Position numbers and translations under genes: made by a program. Below are positions 50,151 through 57,957 of a DNA stretch of 64,000 nt, piece after piece (within the stretch, counting starts at the first letter, position 1; every line of letters starts with the position of its first letter). Source of the stretch: UBA947 sp031550975 (GTDB lineage Bacteria > Cyanobacteriota > Vampirovibrionia > Gastranaerophilales > Gastranaerophilaceae); NCBI GenBank assembly GCA_031550975.1, contig JAVBOC010000016.1, positions 1-64,000 of the forward strand, given 5' to 3'. The notes beneath the pieces are model-generated. The model was not told the origin of the DNA. It worked only from the letters and a program-made list of their open reading frames with translations, and did not search any database.

Positions 50151-51314
50151 TTACAGTGCTCTTACTATTGATTTTATGTTGCTGTCAGTGACTTTTAAAA
50201 GAGCCACTGTCTTTGTGTTTTCGTCAAGGCAGCCGATAGATTTGATAACTTCAACGGCTTTTAGGATTAGAGTTTGGTTGTTGGATTTTAAAAGTTCCCT
50301 TATTGCACAGAAATCGTCCGCGAATTCAAGTGCGGTAAATACAAACGGGCTGTCTTCGTGAAGTTCATTGTTAACGTGTTTTTTCAATTCTTTTTTATTT
50401 AATCCGTGAAGAAGTTTTTTGATGTCATAAACTTCGCCCTGCGTTGATTTGTCCTCGTCAAAGAGATATTCGTCATTTTCTGTTAGGGTGTCAAATTTGT
50501 CAATTGCGTTTAAAAGTACAACTGCTGCCTGACTGTTGTTGTCGCGTTTTTTTATTATGCGCTCCAAAACATCGTAAAGTTCCAAATCAAAAACGCATCC
50601 CAGTCCGAGGATTTCGCCCAAACCGTTAATAATATTGTTTGTAACCAAAAGCGTGTCATTAAAATCAAGGTTTAAAATTTTCTCTAAATAAGGCAGCTCG
50701 CCTGCAATGTTTTCGGCTAGCGAAGACTGTTTCATAACAGAAATAATTGCCGGCACAGCGTCTTTGTTTCCGTAAGCAACTAAGAATTTTACCCCCGCGA
50801 GTTCTTCAAACTCGTCGGTTGATTGGAGTTTCTGCAGCGCGCCGGCGTAAGCCTGAATGTCATCTTGCGCTGCGAGTGCCTTTGCCGAATTGAAACTCAA
50901 ACACTCGTTATCAGACCAAGACCGTTCCCTTAACACGGGAGTGCTCAGCGAATCATGGATAAATGTAAAATATTTTGCCGCGTAGGTCTGTTCGTCGATA
51001 TTCCCGTGCTCAAGTTTTTCGAGCACTTCGTCGGTTAAATCTTCGTTTGCACGTTTAACCAGATTGGAAACAATAAATTCTTCGTAAGAAGGCGAGTAGA
51101 ACTTTAAAAGTGGGAGCAAATTCCGCCAGTTGTTGTCGTTAACGGCTCTGCTTAGTCTGTCCGCGACATTTTGCTTGATGAAATCAAACAAAAATCCGTC
51201 ATTTTCAACGAGTTCTTTGAACAAACCAACATCAGCATTATCAATTAAATGCTGCGCTGTTTGTTCATATTCCCCCCTGTTTTTACCCGTAAGTTTTTTT
51301 AATAGTTCACTCAT
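50151..51314 (-). CDS. HEAT/armadillo-like helical repeat protein of unknown function
   Basis: 387 residues, almost entirely helical in 30-40 residue hairpins (VPAIISVMKQSSLAENIAG; 'TALEFADDFCAIRELLKSNN'). No signal peptide or catalytic motif. Such repeats form curved scaffolds for protein binding. First gene of the HEAT-NUDIX-HAD operon with near-zero spacing, which suggests joint expression but does not reveal a function. An 8-base gap separates GGGGG-containing leader text from the ATG. Confidence 0.75.
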   Translation of the reverse strand: MSELLKKLTGKNRGEYEQTAQHLIDNADVGLFKELVENDGFLFDFIKQNVADRLSRAVNDNNWRNLLPLLKFYSPSYEEFIVSNLVKRANEDLTDEVLEKLEHGNIDEQTYAAKYFTFIHDSLSTPVLRERSWSDNECLSFNSAKALAAQDDIQAYAGALQKLQSTDEFEELAGVKFLVAYGNKDAVPAIISVMKQSSLAENIAGELPYLEKILNLDFNDTLLVTNNIINGLGEILGLGCVFDLELYDVLERIIKKRDNNSQAAVVLLNAIDKFDTLTENDEYLFDEDKSTQGEVYDIKKLLHGLNKKELKKHVNNELHEDSPFVFTALEFADDFCAIRELLKSNNQTLILKAVEVIKSIGCLDENTKTVALLKVTDSNIKSIVRAL

Positions 51315-51345
51315 TATGTAGTTATTATAACATAAATTACAAACC

Positions 51346-51568
51346 TGTCATCCTGAACTCGATTCAGGATCTTCCACTATTATAGTCTTGCATTAGTCGT
51401 GAAGGTGGAAGATTCCGGATCATCAGGTAGGGACATAACCCCTTCGGTTTTTTGAAATTCACTCACTCGCAAATGCAAAAATGAATTTTCTATTTGACTC
51501 GTTCGTTCTTTCATAGAATCAGGTTTCGAGTTCCTCTCAACCGATTCTGCAGTCAGCCCAGAATGACA
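51346..51568. repeat. TGTCATnC palindromic repeat, long composite copy
   Basis: Begins TGTCATCCTGAACTCGATTC...AGGATCTTCCA and ends CAGAATGACA. It contains an inner right end GGTGGAAGATTCCGGATCA, so it looks like one element disrupted by about 130 bp of unrelated sequence. Confidence 0.65.
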
Positions 51569-51591
51569 AAAGGGTAAAATTGCGGTTGTAT

Positions 51592-52710
51592 TTATCCAAA
51601 AAAATTGCTGATGATTTTCTCAATATTATGTGATGCTTTGCCGTCGCCGTATGGGTTATGCTCTTTTAGTCGAGTCGCTTCAAAAGATTGGGAAAGCACA
51701 TCTGTGCTGTTATCAATTATTTTTTCATAATCTGCGCCTACAAGAATTGAAACGCCAGCATCAATCCCTTCTTGGCGTTCGGTTTCGTATCGCATAACAA
51801 GAGTCGGACAGCCAAAAGACGGCGCTTCTTCCTGGATTCCGCCGGAATCCGTTAAGATTAATTTAGCGTTTTTCATTAGATATACCAGGTTTGGATAATC
51901 CAATGGCGGCAAAAGATTAATGTTTTCGTATTTTTGCAAACGTTCAAAAACGCGGTCTTTAACGTTTGGATTCGGATGAACCGGCAAGACAAATGTGTGG
52001 TCATCATAACGCGCTGCAAGTTCTTCGATTGCGTCCAAAATCCTTTCTAAACGCGGACCGTGGTTTTCTCGGCGATGAACAGTAACCAAAATGTTTGCTT
52101 TATCAGCTAATTTATACGGCGTGAAAAATTCTTCTGCCTGCTTTAATGTTTTTTCAGGAAGGTAAAAAAGCGCGTCAATTACGGTGTTTCCCGTAACAAA
52201 AATTTTGTCTTCGTTAATGTCTTCTTTGAGCAGTGCTTCTTTATTTTTATCTGTCGGCGCAAAGTGCAATTGCGCAACGCGTGAGGTCATCTGGCGCATA
52301 ACTTCTTCAGGGAACGGCTCAAAAATATCATAAGAGCGCAAACCTGCTTCGACATGAAAAACCGGAACCTTGCGGTAAAAACTTGTTAAAGCCCCGCAAA
52401 GGACGGTCATTGTATCGCCCTGTACAATAGTCGCATCAATTTCGTGTGCTTCAAAAACTTTATCCAACGAAGTCAAAATCCGTGCTTGAACTTCAGACAA
52501 CGATTGATTCGGCCTCATTACATCAAGATTTAAATCAGCCTTTAAATTAAAATAAGCTAAAGTCTGGTTAGAGAGTTCCTTTTGCTGTTCGGTGTTGCAG
52601 ATAATCACGTTATATTTGTTCGGGTGTTTGCGCAATTCTAAAATTACCGGAGCAAGTTTAATAACCTCCGGACGCGTACCAAAAACAACAAGAATATTCT
52701 TTTTACTCAT
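51592..52710 (-). CDS. wecB: UDP-N-acetylglucosamine 2-epimerase (non-hydrolysing)
   Basis: 372 residues. 'VVFGTRPEVIKLAPVI' at 8-23, 'VQGDTMTVLCGAL' near 95, 'HVEAGLRSYD' near 119, 'TVHRREN' near 210 and 'DSGGIQEEAPSFG' near 290 are all WecB landmarks, including the catalytic acidic and His residues. It interconverts UDP-GlcNAc and UDP-ManNAc for envelope polysaccharide. Single gene here. Confidence 0.96.
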   Translation of the reverse strand: MSKKNILVVFGTRPEVIKLAPVILELRKHPNKYNVIICNTEQQKELSNQTLAYFNLKADLNLDVMRPNQSLSEVQARILTSLDKVFEAHEIDATIVQGDTMTVLCGALTSFYRKVPVFHVEAGLRSYDIFEPFPEEVMRQMTSRVAQLHFAPTDKNKEALLKEDINEDKIFVTGNTVIDALFYLPEKTLKQAEEFFTPYKLADKANILVTVHRRENHGPRLERILDAIEELAARYDDHTFVLPVHPNPNVKDRVFERLQKYENINLLPPLDYPNLVYLMKNAKLILTDSGGIQEEAPSFGCPTLVMRYETERQEGIDAGVSILVGADYEKIIDNSTDVLSQSFEATRLKEHNPYGDGKASHNIEKIISNFFG

Positions 52711-52816
52711 TTCATTATGTTATCACAAAAAATAGGTTAATGTGGTATTTTATTTGCTAAGGCATGGTGTATAATGAAGGAGCTAATAATTTAAAAGTAT
52801 TAAAGGAGAAAAGCAG

Positions 52817-53041
52817 ATGATAGAATTATATATTATGGAACATTGCCCATACTGCCGTAAGGTCATGAATTACTTCGACGAAAACCATATTGCATATACC
52901 AAACTCGATATAGGCGAAGATGAAAACCTTCAAAAACTGTTGGAACTCGGCGGGCACAGACAGGTTCCGTTTCTGCATGATACAGACAAAGATGTCAAAA
53001 TGTACGAGTCTGACGATATTATAAATTACTGTAAAAACTAA
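52817..53041 (+). CDS. Glutaredoxin
   Basis: 74 residues, thioredoxin fold. Active site CPYC at about 10-13, the cis-Pro loop 'QVPFL' near 51 and 'YESDDIINY' near 65. Dithiol glutaredoxin, reducing disulfides or carrying Fe-S clusters in the cytosol. Strong AAGGAG before the ATG. The Hcp-like gene follows after 70 bases on the same strand with no terminator between, so they may share a transcript. Confidence 0.94.
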   Translation: MIELYIMEHCPYCRKVMNYFDENHIAYTKLDIGEDENLQKLLELGGHRQVPFLHDTDKDVKMYESDDIINYCKN

Positions 53042-53111
53042 CTATAAACGGAATAATTAAGAATAATCGGAAGCTATGAGGATGGTTGTAGAAATATAAG
53101 GATACTGTCAA

Positions 53112-54707
53112 ATGTTTAATCGATCTTCTGAAAGTACAAGTCTTGAATGCATCTCGCATGGTGCGTGTTCAGTTTCACCTAATTCTGCCTCGCTGCATGA
53201 AGCGATGTTTATTATGCTGAGCCAAATAGCATTTTATATATTAAAACTTGAAAAACATGATATTAAAAGTGATAAAATCTCTGAGGAGATTGTTGAATAT
53301 ATCGCTTCTATTAACGAAATGGGGGATTTCCCGCCGGAAGAAATTCTTTTGATTTTTTCTAAATTATATGTGAATCTTGAGAGCCTAAAGCAGACTTTCT
53401 CAGAAAAATGCGCTAAGTGTGAAACCCCTAAGGAAGAAATAATTATTACTCCTGATACCACAATGGCGGACATCATAAGCCAGGGGGAGAAAGCATTAAA
53501 AGATGTTCTAAAAACAAAAGCACCGAAACAAAGACATATAATTGAAATTCTCATAAGTGTTATCAAAGGGGTCTGTGCAAATATTGTGGTGTACAGAGAT
53601 TTGGAAAAAATCCATGAGAGTGCAAGCCACGAAATAGTAAAAGTTTTAGATTTGCTAAACCAACCAAAAGTTACGGTCGATAAAATACGAACGGAAGTGA
53701 CAAAACTCACCGACCTTAACAAAGACTTAATGGATATAATTTACAAGACTCAAATTGAGCTATACGGTGAAGTCAGAGAAACAAAAGTTTCACTCTCAAC
53801 CCGTCCGGGCAAAGCCATCATGGTTTCCGGCCTAAGTTTGTATGATCTTCATCAAGTTCTAGAAGCAACAGAAGACAAGGATATAGATGTTTATTCAAAC
53901 AAAGATTTAATAATTGCACATGCATATCCTGAATTTGCGAAATTTGAACATTTTCGCGGGCATTTCTGCAGCAATGGCGGGTGGCAGATTGCCGAGAGCA
54001 GAGTTCTTGATTTAGCAACATTCCCAGGTGCTATTTTGCTGACAAGAAATGAAGTTCAAAATGTTGAATATTTATATCGCGGACGTCTTTATACAACGGA
54101 TGATATTGCACCAAAAGGTGTTATAAAAATCGATGACAATGATTTTACCCCACTAATTGAGGCTGCTACAGAAGCAAGAGGCTTTAGATTGGGACGTGAA
54201 AGAGAAACCGTTAAGATTGGATATAACACGCAAAAACTTGAAGAAAAACTAGATGAGATAACAGAGAATTTTGACAACTACAAACATTTGGTCGTCATAG
54301 GTTTTTCAACAAAAATACATCACGAATATTATGAAAAATTAATTGAGCTTATGCCCGAAGATGTATTTGTGATAAGTTTTTCATACCCGGTTAAACATAA
54401 GAATTCTTTAGTCCTAAATGTAGGCCATTCATTTGCGTTGTTATACCATGTTATGAGACATCTTTACGACAGAATTCCGATAAATAGTGACAAAATTACG
54501 GTTTTTGCATCCCGCTGCGAAATACGTTCCTTGTTAAACATAGTAAGGTTGAAAGAAGAAGGTGCGAAAAATGTTTATATGTCAGGCTGCTCGCCAAGAC
54601 TTGTCAATCCTGCCACTTTGGAAACTTTCAAAGAAATATTCAATGTTAAATCAACAACAAACCCAAAGGATGATTTAAAAGATATATTAGAAAAAGCCTC
54701 CAAATAA
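53112..54707 (+). CDS. Hybrid-cluster-protein (Hcp)-like protein that has lost most metal ligands
   Basis: 531 residues, near the Hcp norm. The C-terminal half follows Hcp: 'VSGLSLYDLHQVLEATE' near 237, 'IDVYSNKDLIIAHAYPEF' near 257, 'FPGAILLTRNEV' near 301, 'DDNDFTPLIEAA' near 341 and 'FKEIFNVKSTT' near 511. The N-terminus aligns with the Hcp MFCxxC...C...C site, but with N3 and S6 in place of the first two cysteines; C13 and C19 remain. Hybrid-cluster cysteines are also replaced: NEV for NCI, 'GFSTK' for GGCDG and 'GHSFA' for GQCND. It is unlikely to be a hydroxylamine or NO reductase. The alignment is by memory and eye. Confidence 0.75.
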   Translation: MFNRSSESTSLECISHGACSVSPNSASLHEAMFIMLSQIAFYILKLEKHDIKSDKISEEIVEYIASINEMGDFPPEEILLIFSKLYVNLESLKQTFSEKCAKCETPKEEIIITPDTTMADIISQGEKALKDVLKTKAPKQRHIIEILISVIKGVCANIVVYRDLEKIHESASHEIVKVLDLLNQPKVTVDKIRTEVTKLTDLNKDLMDIIYKTQIELYGEVRETKVSLSTRPGKAIMVSGLSLYDLHQVLEATEDKDIDVYSNKDLIIAHAYPEFAKFEHFRGHFCSNGGWQIAESRVLDLATFPGAILLTRNEVQNVEYLYRGRLYTTDDIAPKGVIKIDDNDFTPLIEAATEARGFRLGRERETVKIGYNTQKLEEKLDEITENFDNYKHLVVIGFSTKIHHEYYEKLIELMPEDVFVISFSYPVKHKNSLVLNVGHSFALLYHVMRHLYDRIPINSDKITVFASRCEIRSLLNIVRLKEEGAKNVYMSGCSPRLVNPATLETFKEIFNVKSTTNPKDDLKDILEKASK

Positions 54708-54718
54708 ATAAATAAAGA

Positions 54719-54747
54719 TTGCATTCCTGTCGAAAATACCTTATAAT
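54719..54747 (+). promoter_or_regulatory. Probable promoter of the third pseudopilin gene
   Basis: TTGCAT (54719-54724), 17-bp spacer, TATAAT (54742-54747), 35 bases before the start codon; begins just after the Hcp-like stop. Confidence 0.55.
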
Positions 54748-54782
54748 AGAATGAATGGAGTTTATTATTAAGGAGGCCTTGG

Positions 54783-55427
54783 ATGAGAAAAGGGTTTACT
54801 TTGGCAGAGGTGCTGATTGTTTTGGCAGTCATAGGTGTTATTGCGGCATTAACAATACCGACATTAATGACAAAATGGCAAGATCAGGCTATTATAACTA
54901 AGTTGAAAAAATTTCAATCTGTAACGGCGCAGGCACTTGATATGGCGAAGGTTAAGCAAGGAAATTTGGACTTGCTTGATTGGTCAAGTTCCGGAGTAGA
55001 TCAAAACGGCCCGCTAATGATGGCTTGGTTTACCGCAAACGTTGCACCGCAACTAAAACTTATTGACTCATATGCTGCAACCAATTTGGTTAACTACACG
55101 ACTGCTGATGGAATGTATGTGACAATTGACGATTTTGATTCTGCCAGTATCCTTACATATTGGGGTGTGCAGACTAGCTCTCCTCGTCCATTAGTTTTTA
55201 CAGTAGCGCTAAATAGCACAAATATTCCGACTAAGCCAACTTCAATCACAAGAGATTCTGGAAGTCTTATGGATAAAGATAACGGTAAAACAATTTTCAG
55301 TTTTGTTTTAACCGCTGAACGAGGGCTTGTTCCAGCGGGTATTGATAATTACAGCGGCTGTGTAAATAAAACTAGAATGCGGCAATGCACAGCACTTGTG
55401 CTTGAAAAAGGTACCACAAATTATTAA
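54783..55427 (+). CDS. Type IV pilin-like/pseudopilin protein
   Basis: 214 residues. A textbook short leader MRKG, then FTLAEVLIVLAVIGVIAALTI: cleavage after Gly4, methylated Phe, Glu at +5. The body has 'TSPRPLVF'-like strands and a Cys pair (GCVNKTRMRQC) near the end that may close a D-loop. Secreted or assembled by a type II/IV pilus machine whose genes are not in the window. AAGGAGG before the ATG. Own promoter and terminator. Confidence 0.9.
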   Translation: MRKGFTLAEVLIVLAVIGVIAALTIPTLMTKWQDQAIITKLKKFQSVTAQALDMAKVKQGNLDLLDWSSSGVDQNGPLMMAWFTANVAPQLKLIDSYAATNLVNYTTADGMYVTIDDFDSASILTYWGVQTSSPRPLVFTVALNSTNIPTKPTSITRDSGSLMDKDNGKTIFSFVLTAERGLVPAGIDNYSGCVNKTRMRQCTALVLEKGTTNY

Positions 55428-55430
55428 AAT

Positions 55431-55469
55431 AAAAGACCGAATTTTAAATGAAATTCGGTCTTTTTGTAT
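55431..55469. terminator. Bidirectional intrinsic terminator between pseudopilin and rpsG
   Basis: 14-bp stem AAAAGACCGAATTT / AAATTCGGTCTTTT around TAAATG, A and T tracts on both sides. Confidence 0.88.
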
Positions 55470-55487
55470 ATTAAATAAATTTAAAAT

Positions 55488-55958
55488 TTAATATCTATAA
55501 TGAGCAAAAGCTTTGTTAGCTTCAGCCATTTTATGGGTGTCTTCACGCTTTTTGCAAGCTGCACCTGAACCGTTTGACGCGTCAATTAATTCAGCAGTCA
55601 ATTTATCAATAAATGATTTGCCGCCGCGTTTTTTAGCTGATTCGATTAACCAAGAAGAAGAAAGCGCGAATCCGCGATCTGCTTTAACTTCAATTGGAAC
55701 TTGGTATGTTGAGCCACCGATACGTCTTGCTTTAACTTCCAAAAGCGGGGTTGCGTTTTTAAGTGCTTTTTGGAAAATTTCAAGCGGTTTTTCTTTTGTC
55801 TTGTCAGCGATTTTGTCTAATGTAAGATAGAAAATTCTTTCTGCAAGTGATTTTTTACCACGGCGCATAACTCTGTTGATGAATTTTGAAACATCAACGC
55901 TGTTGTATATCGGATCTGCCGGTGGAATTCTTTTAGCGGGTTTTGAACGTCTAGACAT
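55488..55958 (-). CDS. rpsG: 30S ribosomal protein S7
   Basis: 156 residues, usual length. 'YNSVDVSKFINRVMRRGKKSLAERI' near 18 and 'VEVKARRIGGSTYQVPIEV' near 75 (landmarks) identify uS7, which nucleates assembly of the 30S head and contacts the E site. Its ATG shares a base with the rpsL stop (TAATG), so translation is coupled. The gene is followed by a terminator rather than by fusA and tuf. Confidence 0.98.
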   Translation of the reverse strand: MSRRSKPAKRIPPADPIYNSVDVSKFINRVMRRGKKSLAERIFYLTLDKIADKTKEKPLEIFQKALKNATPLLEVKARRIGGSTYQVPIEVKADRGFALSSSWLIESAKKRGGKSFIDKLTAELIDASNGSGAACKKREDTHKMAEANKAFAHYRY

Positions 55959-56338
55959 TATTTACCCCCTTTCGGTCTTTTAGCACCGTATTTAGAACGG
56001 CTTTGTGCTCGGTTAGCAACACCGGCTGTATCAAGAGTACCACGAACGATGTGGTATCTAACCCCCGGAAGGTCTTTTACTCTGCCGCCTCTGATAAGAA
56101 CAACACTGTGCTCTTGAAGGTTGTGGCCGATACCCGGGATGTATGAAGATACTTCAAACCCGTTTGTTAAGCGTACTCTAGCAACTTTTCTAAGTGCTGA
56201 GTTTGGTTTTTTAGGGGTGGTAGTGTAAACCCTAGTGCAAACCCCACGACGTTGTGGACATTCCATCAAAGCCGGAGATTTAGTTTTGTCAACAAGCTTT
56301 TTGCGCTCGCTGCGTACCAATTGATTAATTGTTGGCAT
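55958..56338 (-). CDS. rpsL: 30S ribosomal protein S12
   Basis: 126 residues. 'QRRGVCTRVYTTTPKKPNSA' (about 28-47), 'GFEVSSYIPGIGHNLQEHS' and 'VRYHIVRGTLDT' are uS12 hallmarks; the decoding-centre Lys in PKKPNSA is intact, so no streptomycin-resistance change is seen there. GGAG upstream of the ATG. First gene of a two-gene operon. Confidence 0.98.
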   Translation of the reverse strand: MPTINQLVRSERKKLVDKTKSPALMECPQRRGVCTRVYTTTPKKPNSALRKVARVRLTNGFEVSSYIPGIGHNLQEHSVVLIRGGRVKDLPGVRYHIVRGTLDTAGVANRAQSRSKYGAKRPKGGK

Positions 56339-56365
56339 TTTTTCTCCTTTTACGTCTTTTGTGTT

Positions 56366-56396
56366 TAGAGACTAGAAACTAGAGACTAGAGACTAG
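56366..56396. repeat. Tandem AGAGACTAG-type repeat in the rpsL leader
   Basis: TAGAGACTAG, AAACTAG, AGACTAG, AGACTAG follow one another in the transcribed leader of rpsL-rpsG. Confidence 0.7.
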
Positions 56397-56484
56397 GTTT
56401 ATACTTCGCACATTACCCTTGTTTCAGGGGACTTTGTAATACGTGCACAGCTAAAAATATAATATACTCCGGCTGTGTCATTTA

Positions 56485-56513
56485 ATAATCATACAAAAAA
56501 ACTCCACTGTCAA
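56485..56513 (-). promoter_or_regulatory. Probable promoter of rpsL-rpsG
   Basis: Minus-strand TTGACA (56508-56513), 17-bp spacer, GATTAT (56485-56490). The -35 box lies within the glmU terminator loop. Leader of about 140 nt. Confidence 0.45.
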
Positions 56514-56521
56514 GCAGGAGT
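56494..56521 (-). terminator. Intrinsic terminator of glmU
   Basis: ACTCC (minus strand 56521-56517) pairs with GGAGT (56505-56501) over an 11-nt loop, followed by seven T. Confidence 0.65.
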
Positions 56522-56559
56522 CTTACAAATGCGCAATCTATACGTAAGCAAAAACCTTA

Positions 56560-57825
56560 TTATTTACCCCGAACCCATTTTTCAACAATTTTTAGCGGTG
56601 AACGGGTTAAGGCTAATGCCCAAGCCGGAATGTTTTTGGTGATTACGCTGCCGGCGCCAATGTTTGCGCCTTCTGCAATTTCGACCGGTGCGACAAGCAC
56701 AGAGTTTGAGCCGATTTTGACTTCGTTTCCGATAATTGTCTTGCTTTTTTCTTTAGTGAGCGCATTATAGTTCGCGGTGATTGTTCCCGCGCCAATGTTT
56801 ACTCCTGAACCTATTTCGCTGTCGCCGATGTAGCTTAAATGCCCGGCGTTGGTGTTGCTGTCAATGCGTGATTTTTTAACTTCGACAAAATTGCCGATTT
56901 TAACATTATTCGCGATTTCTACCCCGCCGCGAAGATGCGCGAACGGCCCGATCTTACAGTTTTTACCGATTTTGTTTTGGCCTTGGATATAAGTTGAAGG
57001 ATAAATTACCGTGTCTTCCCCGATTTCTGTTTCAGGACTAATCCAGGTACTATTTGGATCAACAATTGTAACCCCTTTATCCATAAGCTTTTCAAGCGTT
57101 CTTTGGGTCATGATTTGTGTCGCGTATGCTAAATTTGCACGCGAATTTATGCCGAAAATCTCATCGTTATTCTCTAAAATATGAGCGTTTACGTTAAAAC
57201 CATTTTTTACCGCAAATTCAACAATATCAGTTAAATAGTATTCGCCTTGCGCGTTGTTGCTGGTGAGTTGCGAAAAAGCCGGACTAATTTTTGCCCAATC
57301 GAACAGATAAATCCCTGCGTTAACTTCTTTTATAGCTTTTTGCGTGTCGGTAGCGTCTTTTTGCTCGACAATCTGCTTTAAATTCTCGCCGTTGCGAATG
57401 ATTCTGCCATAGCCTGTCGGATTGTCAAAAATCGCACTCATAACAGTCAAATCTGATTTGTTTTGTTTGTGTTCAGCGACAAATTTTTCTAAGGATTCAC
57501 GTGTGATTAAAGGCGTGTCCCCGCAAAGAACCATCACAAGCCCTTTGTAATTATTTAAATATGGGCAGACTTTTGAAACTGCGTCGCCCGTTCCCAGCTG
57601 TGGAGATTGTAAAACAGTTTTTACATCTTTGCAGTCTGCGACGTATTTTTCAACGGCTTCGGCACCATGACCAATAATTGCAAAGCTTTCACTCACAAGG
57701 CTTCCGACGCTTTCCAAGACATAGCCCAAAAGCGGTTTGCCGTAAATCTCGTGCAGAACTTTTGGGGTCTGCGACTTCATCCGTGTGCCTTTGCCAGCTG
57801 CTAAAATTACTGCTTTAATTTCCAT
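56560..57825 (-). CDS. glmU: Bifunctional GlcNAc-1-P uridyltransferase/glucosamine-1-P acetyltransferase
   Basis: 421 residues, somewhat shorter than the usual 450-460. N-terminal pyrophosphorylase (LAAGKGTRMKS at 8-18, 'LCGDTPLI' near 98, 'EVNAGIY' near 166) and C-terminal left-handed beta-helix of hexapeptide repeats (about 240-395), including the 'HLSYIGDSEIG' and 'NIGAGTITANYN' acetyltransferase segment near 325-345. The C-terminal tail after the helix is short. It makes UDP-GlcNAc for peptidoglycan and lipid A. Confidence 0.95.
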   Translation of the reverse strand: MEIKAVILAAGKGTRMKSQTPKVLHEIYGKPLLGYVLESVGSLVSESFAIIGHGAEAVEKYVADCKDVKTVLQSPQLGTGDAVSKVCPYLNNYKGLVMVLCGDTPLITRESLEKFVAEHKQNKSDLTVMSAIFDNPTGYGRIIRNGENLKQIVEQKDATDTQKAIKEVNAGIYLFDWAKISPAFSQLTSNNAQGEYYLTDIVEFAVKNGFNVNAHILENNDEIFGINSRANLAYATQIMTQRTLEKLMDKGVTIVDPNSTWISPETEIGEDTVIYPSTYIQGQNKIGKNCKIGPFAHLRGGVEIANNVKIGNFVEVKKSRIDSNTNAGHLSYIGDSEIGSGVNIGAGTITANYNALTKEKSKTIIGNEVKIGSNSVLVAPVEIAEGANIGAGSVITKNIPAWALALTRSPLKIVEKWVRGK

Positions 57826-57848
57826 AAAAATAATTATATCATAAAATT

Positions 57849-57924
57849 GTCATTGTGGGCAAAGCGAAGCAATCTAGAAACTATGACTGGATTGCCGCGG
57901 TCGCTGGCGCTCCCTCGCAATGAC
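57849..57924. repeat. Dispersed palindromic repeat, GTCATTG family, copy 2
   Basis: Ends GTCATTGTGGGC and CTCGCAATGAC; inner AGCGAAGCAATC and GACTGGATTGCCGCGGTCG match the reverse complement of 14234-14319. It lies just upstream of hydG and creates a false upstream reading frame. Confidence 0.8.
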
Positions 57925-57957
57925 TTTTTACTTTTGTTTTTGTGTTATAGTTATCTT

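Noticed and set aside
57847..57957. Upstream in-frame ATG giving HydG a 37-residue extension
   Set aside because: The added codons are the GTCATTG palindromic repeat; HydG alignment and the CX2CX22C numbering (C386, C389, C412) fit the start at 57958.
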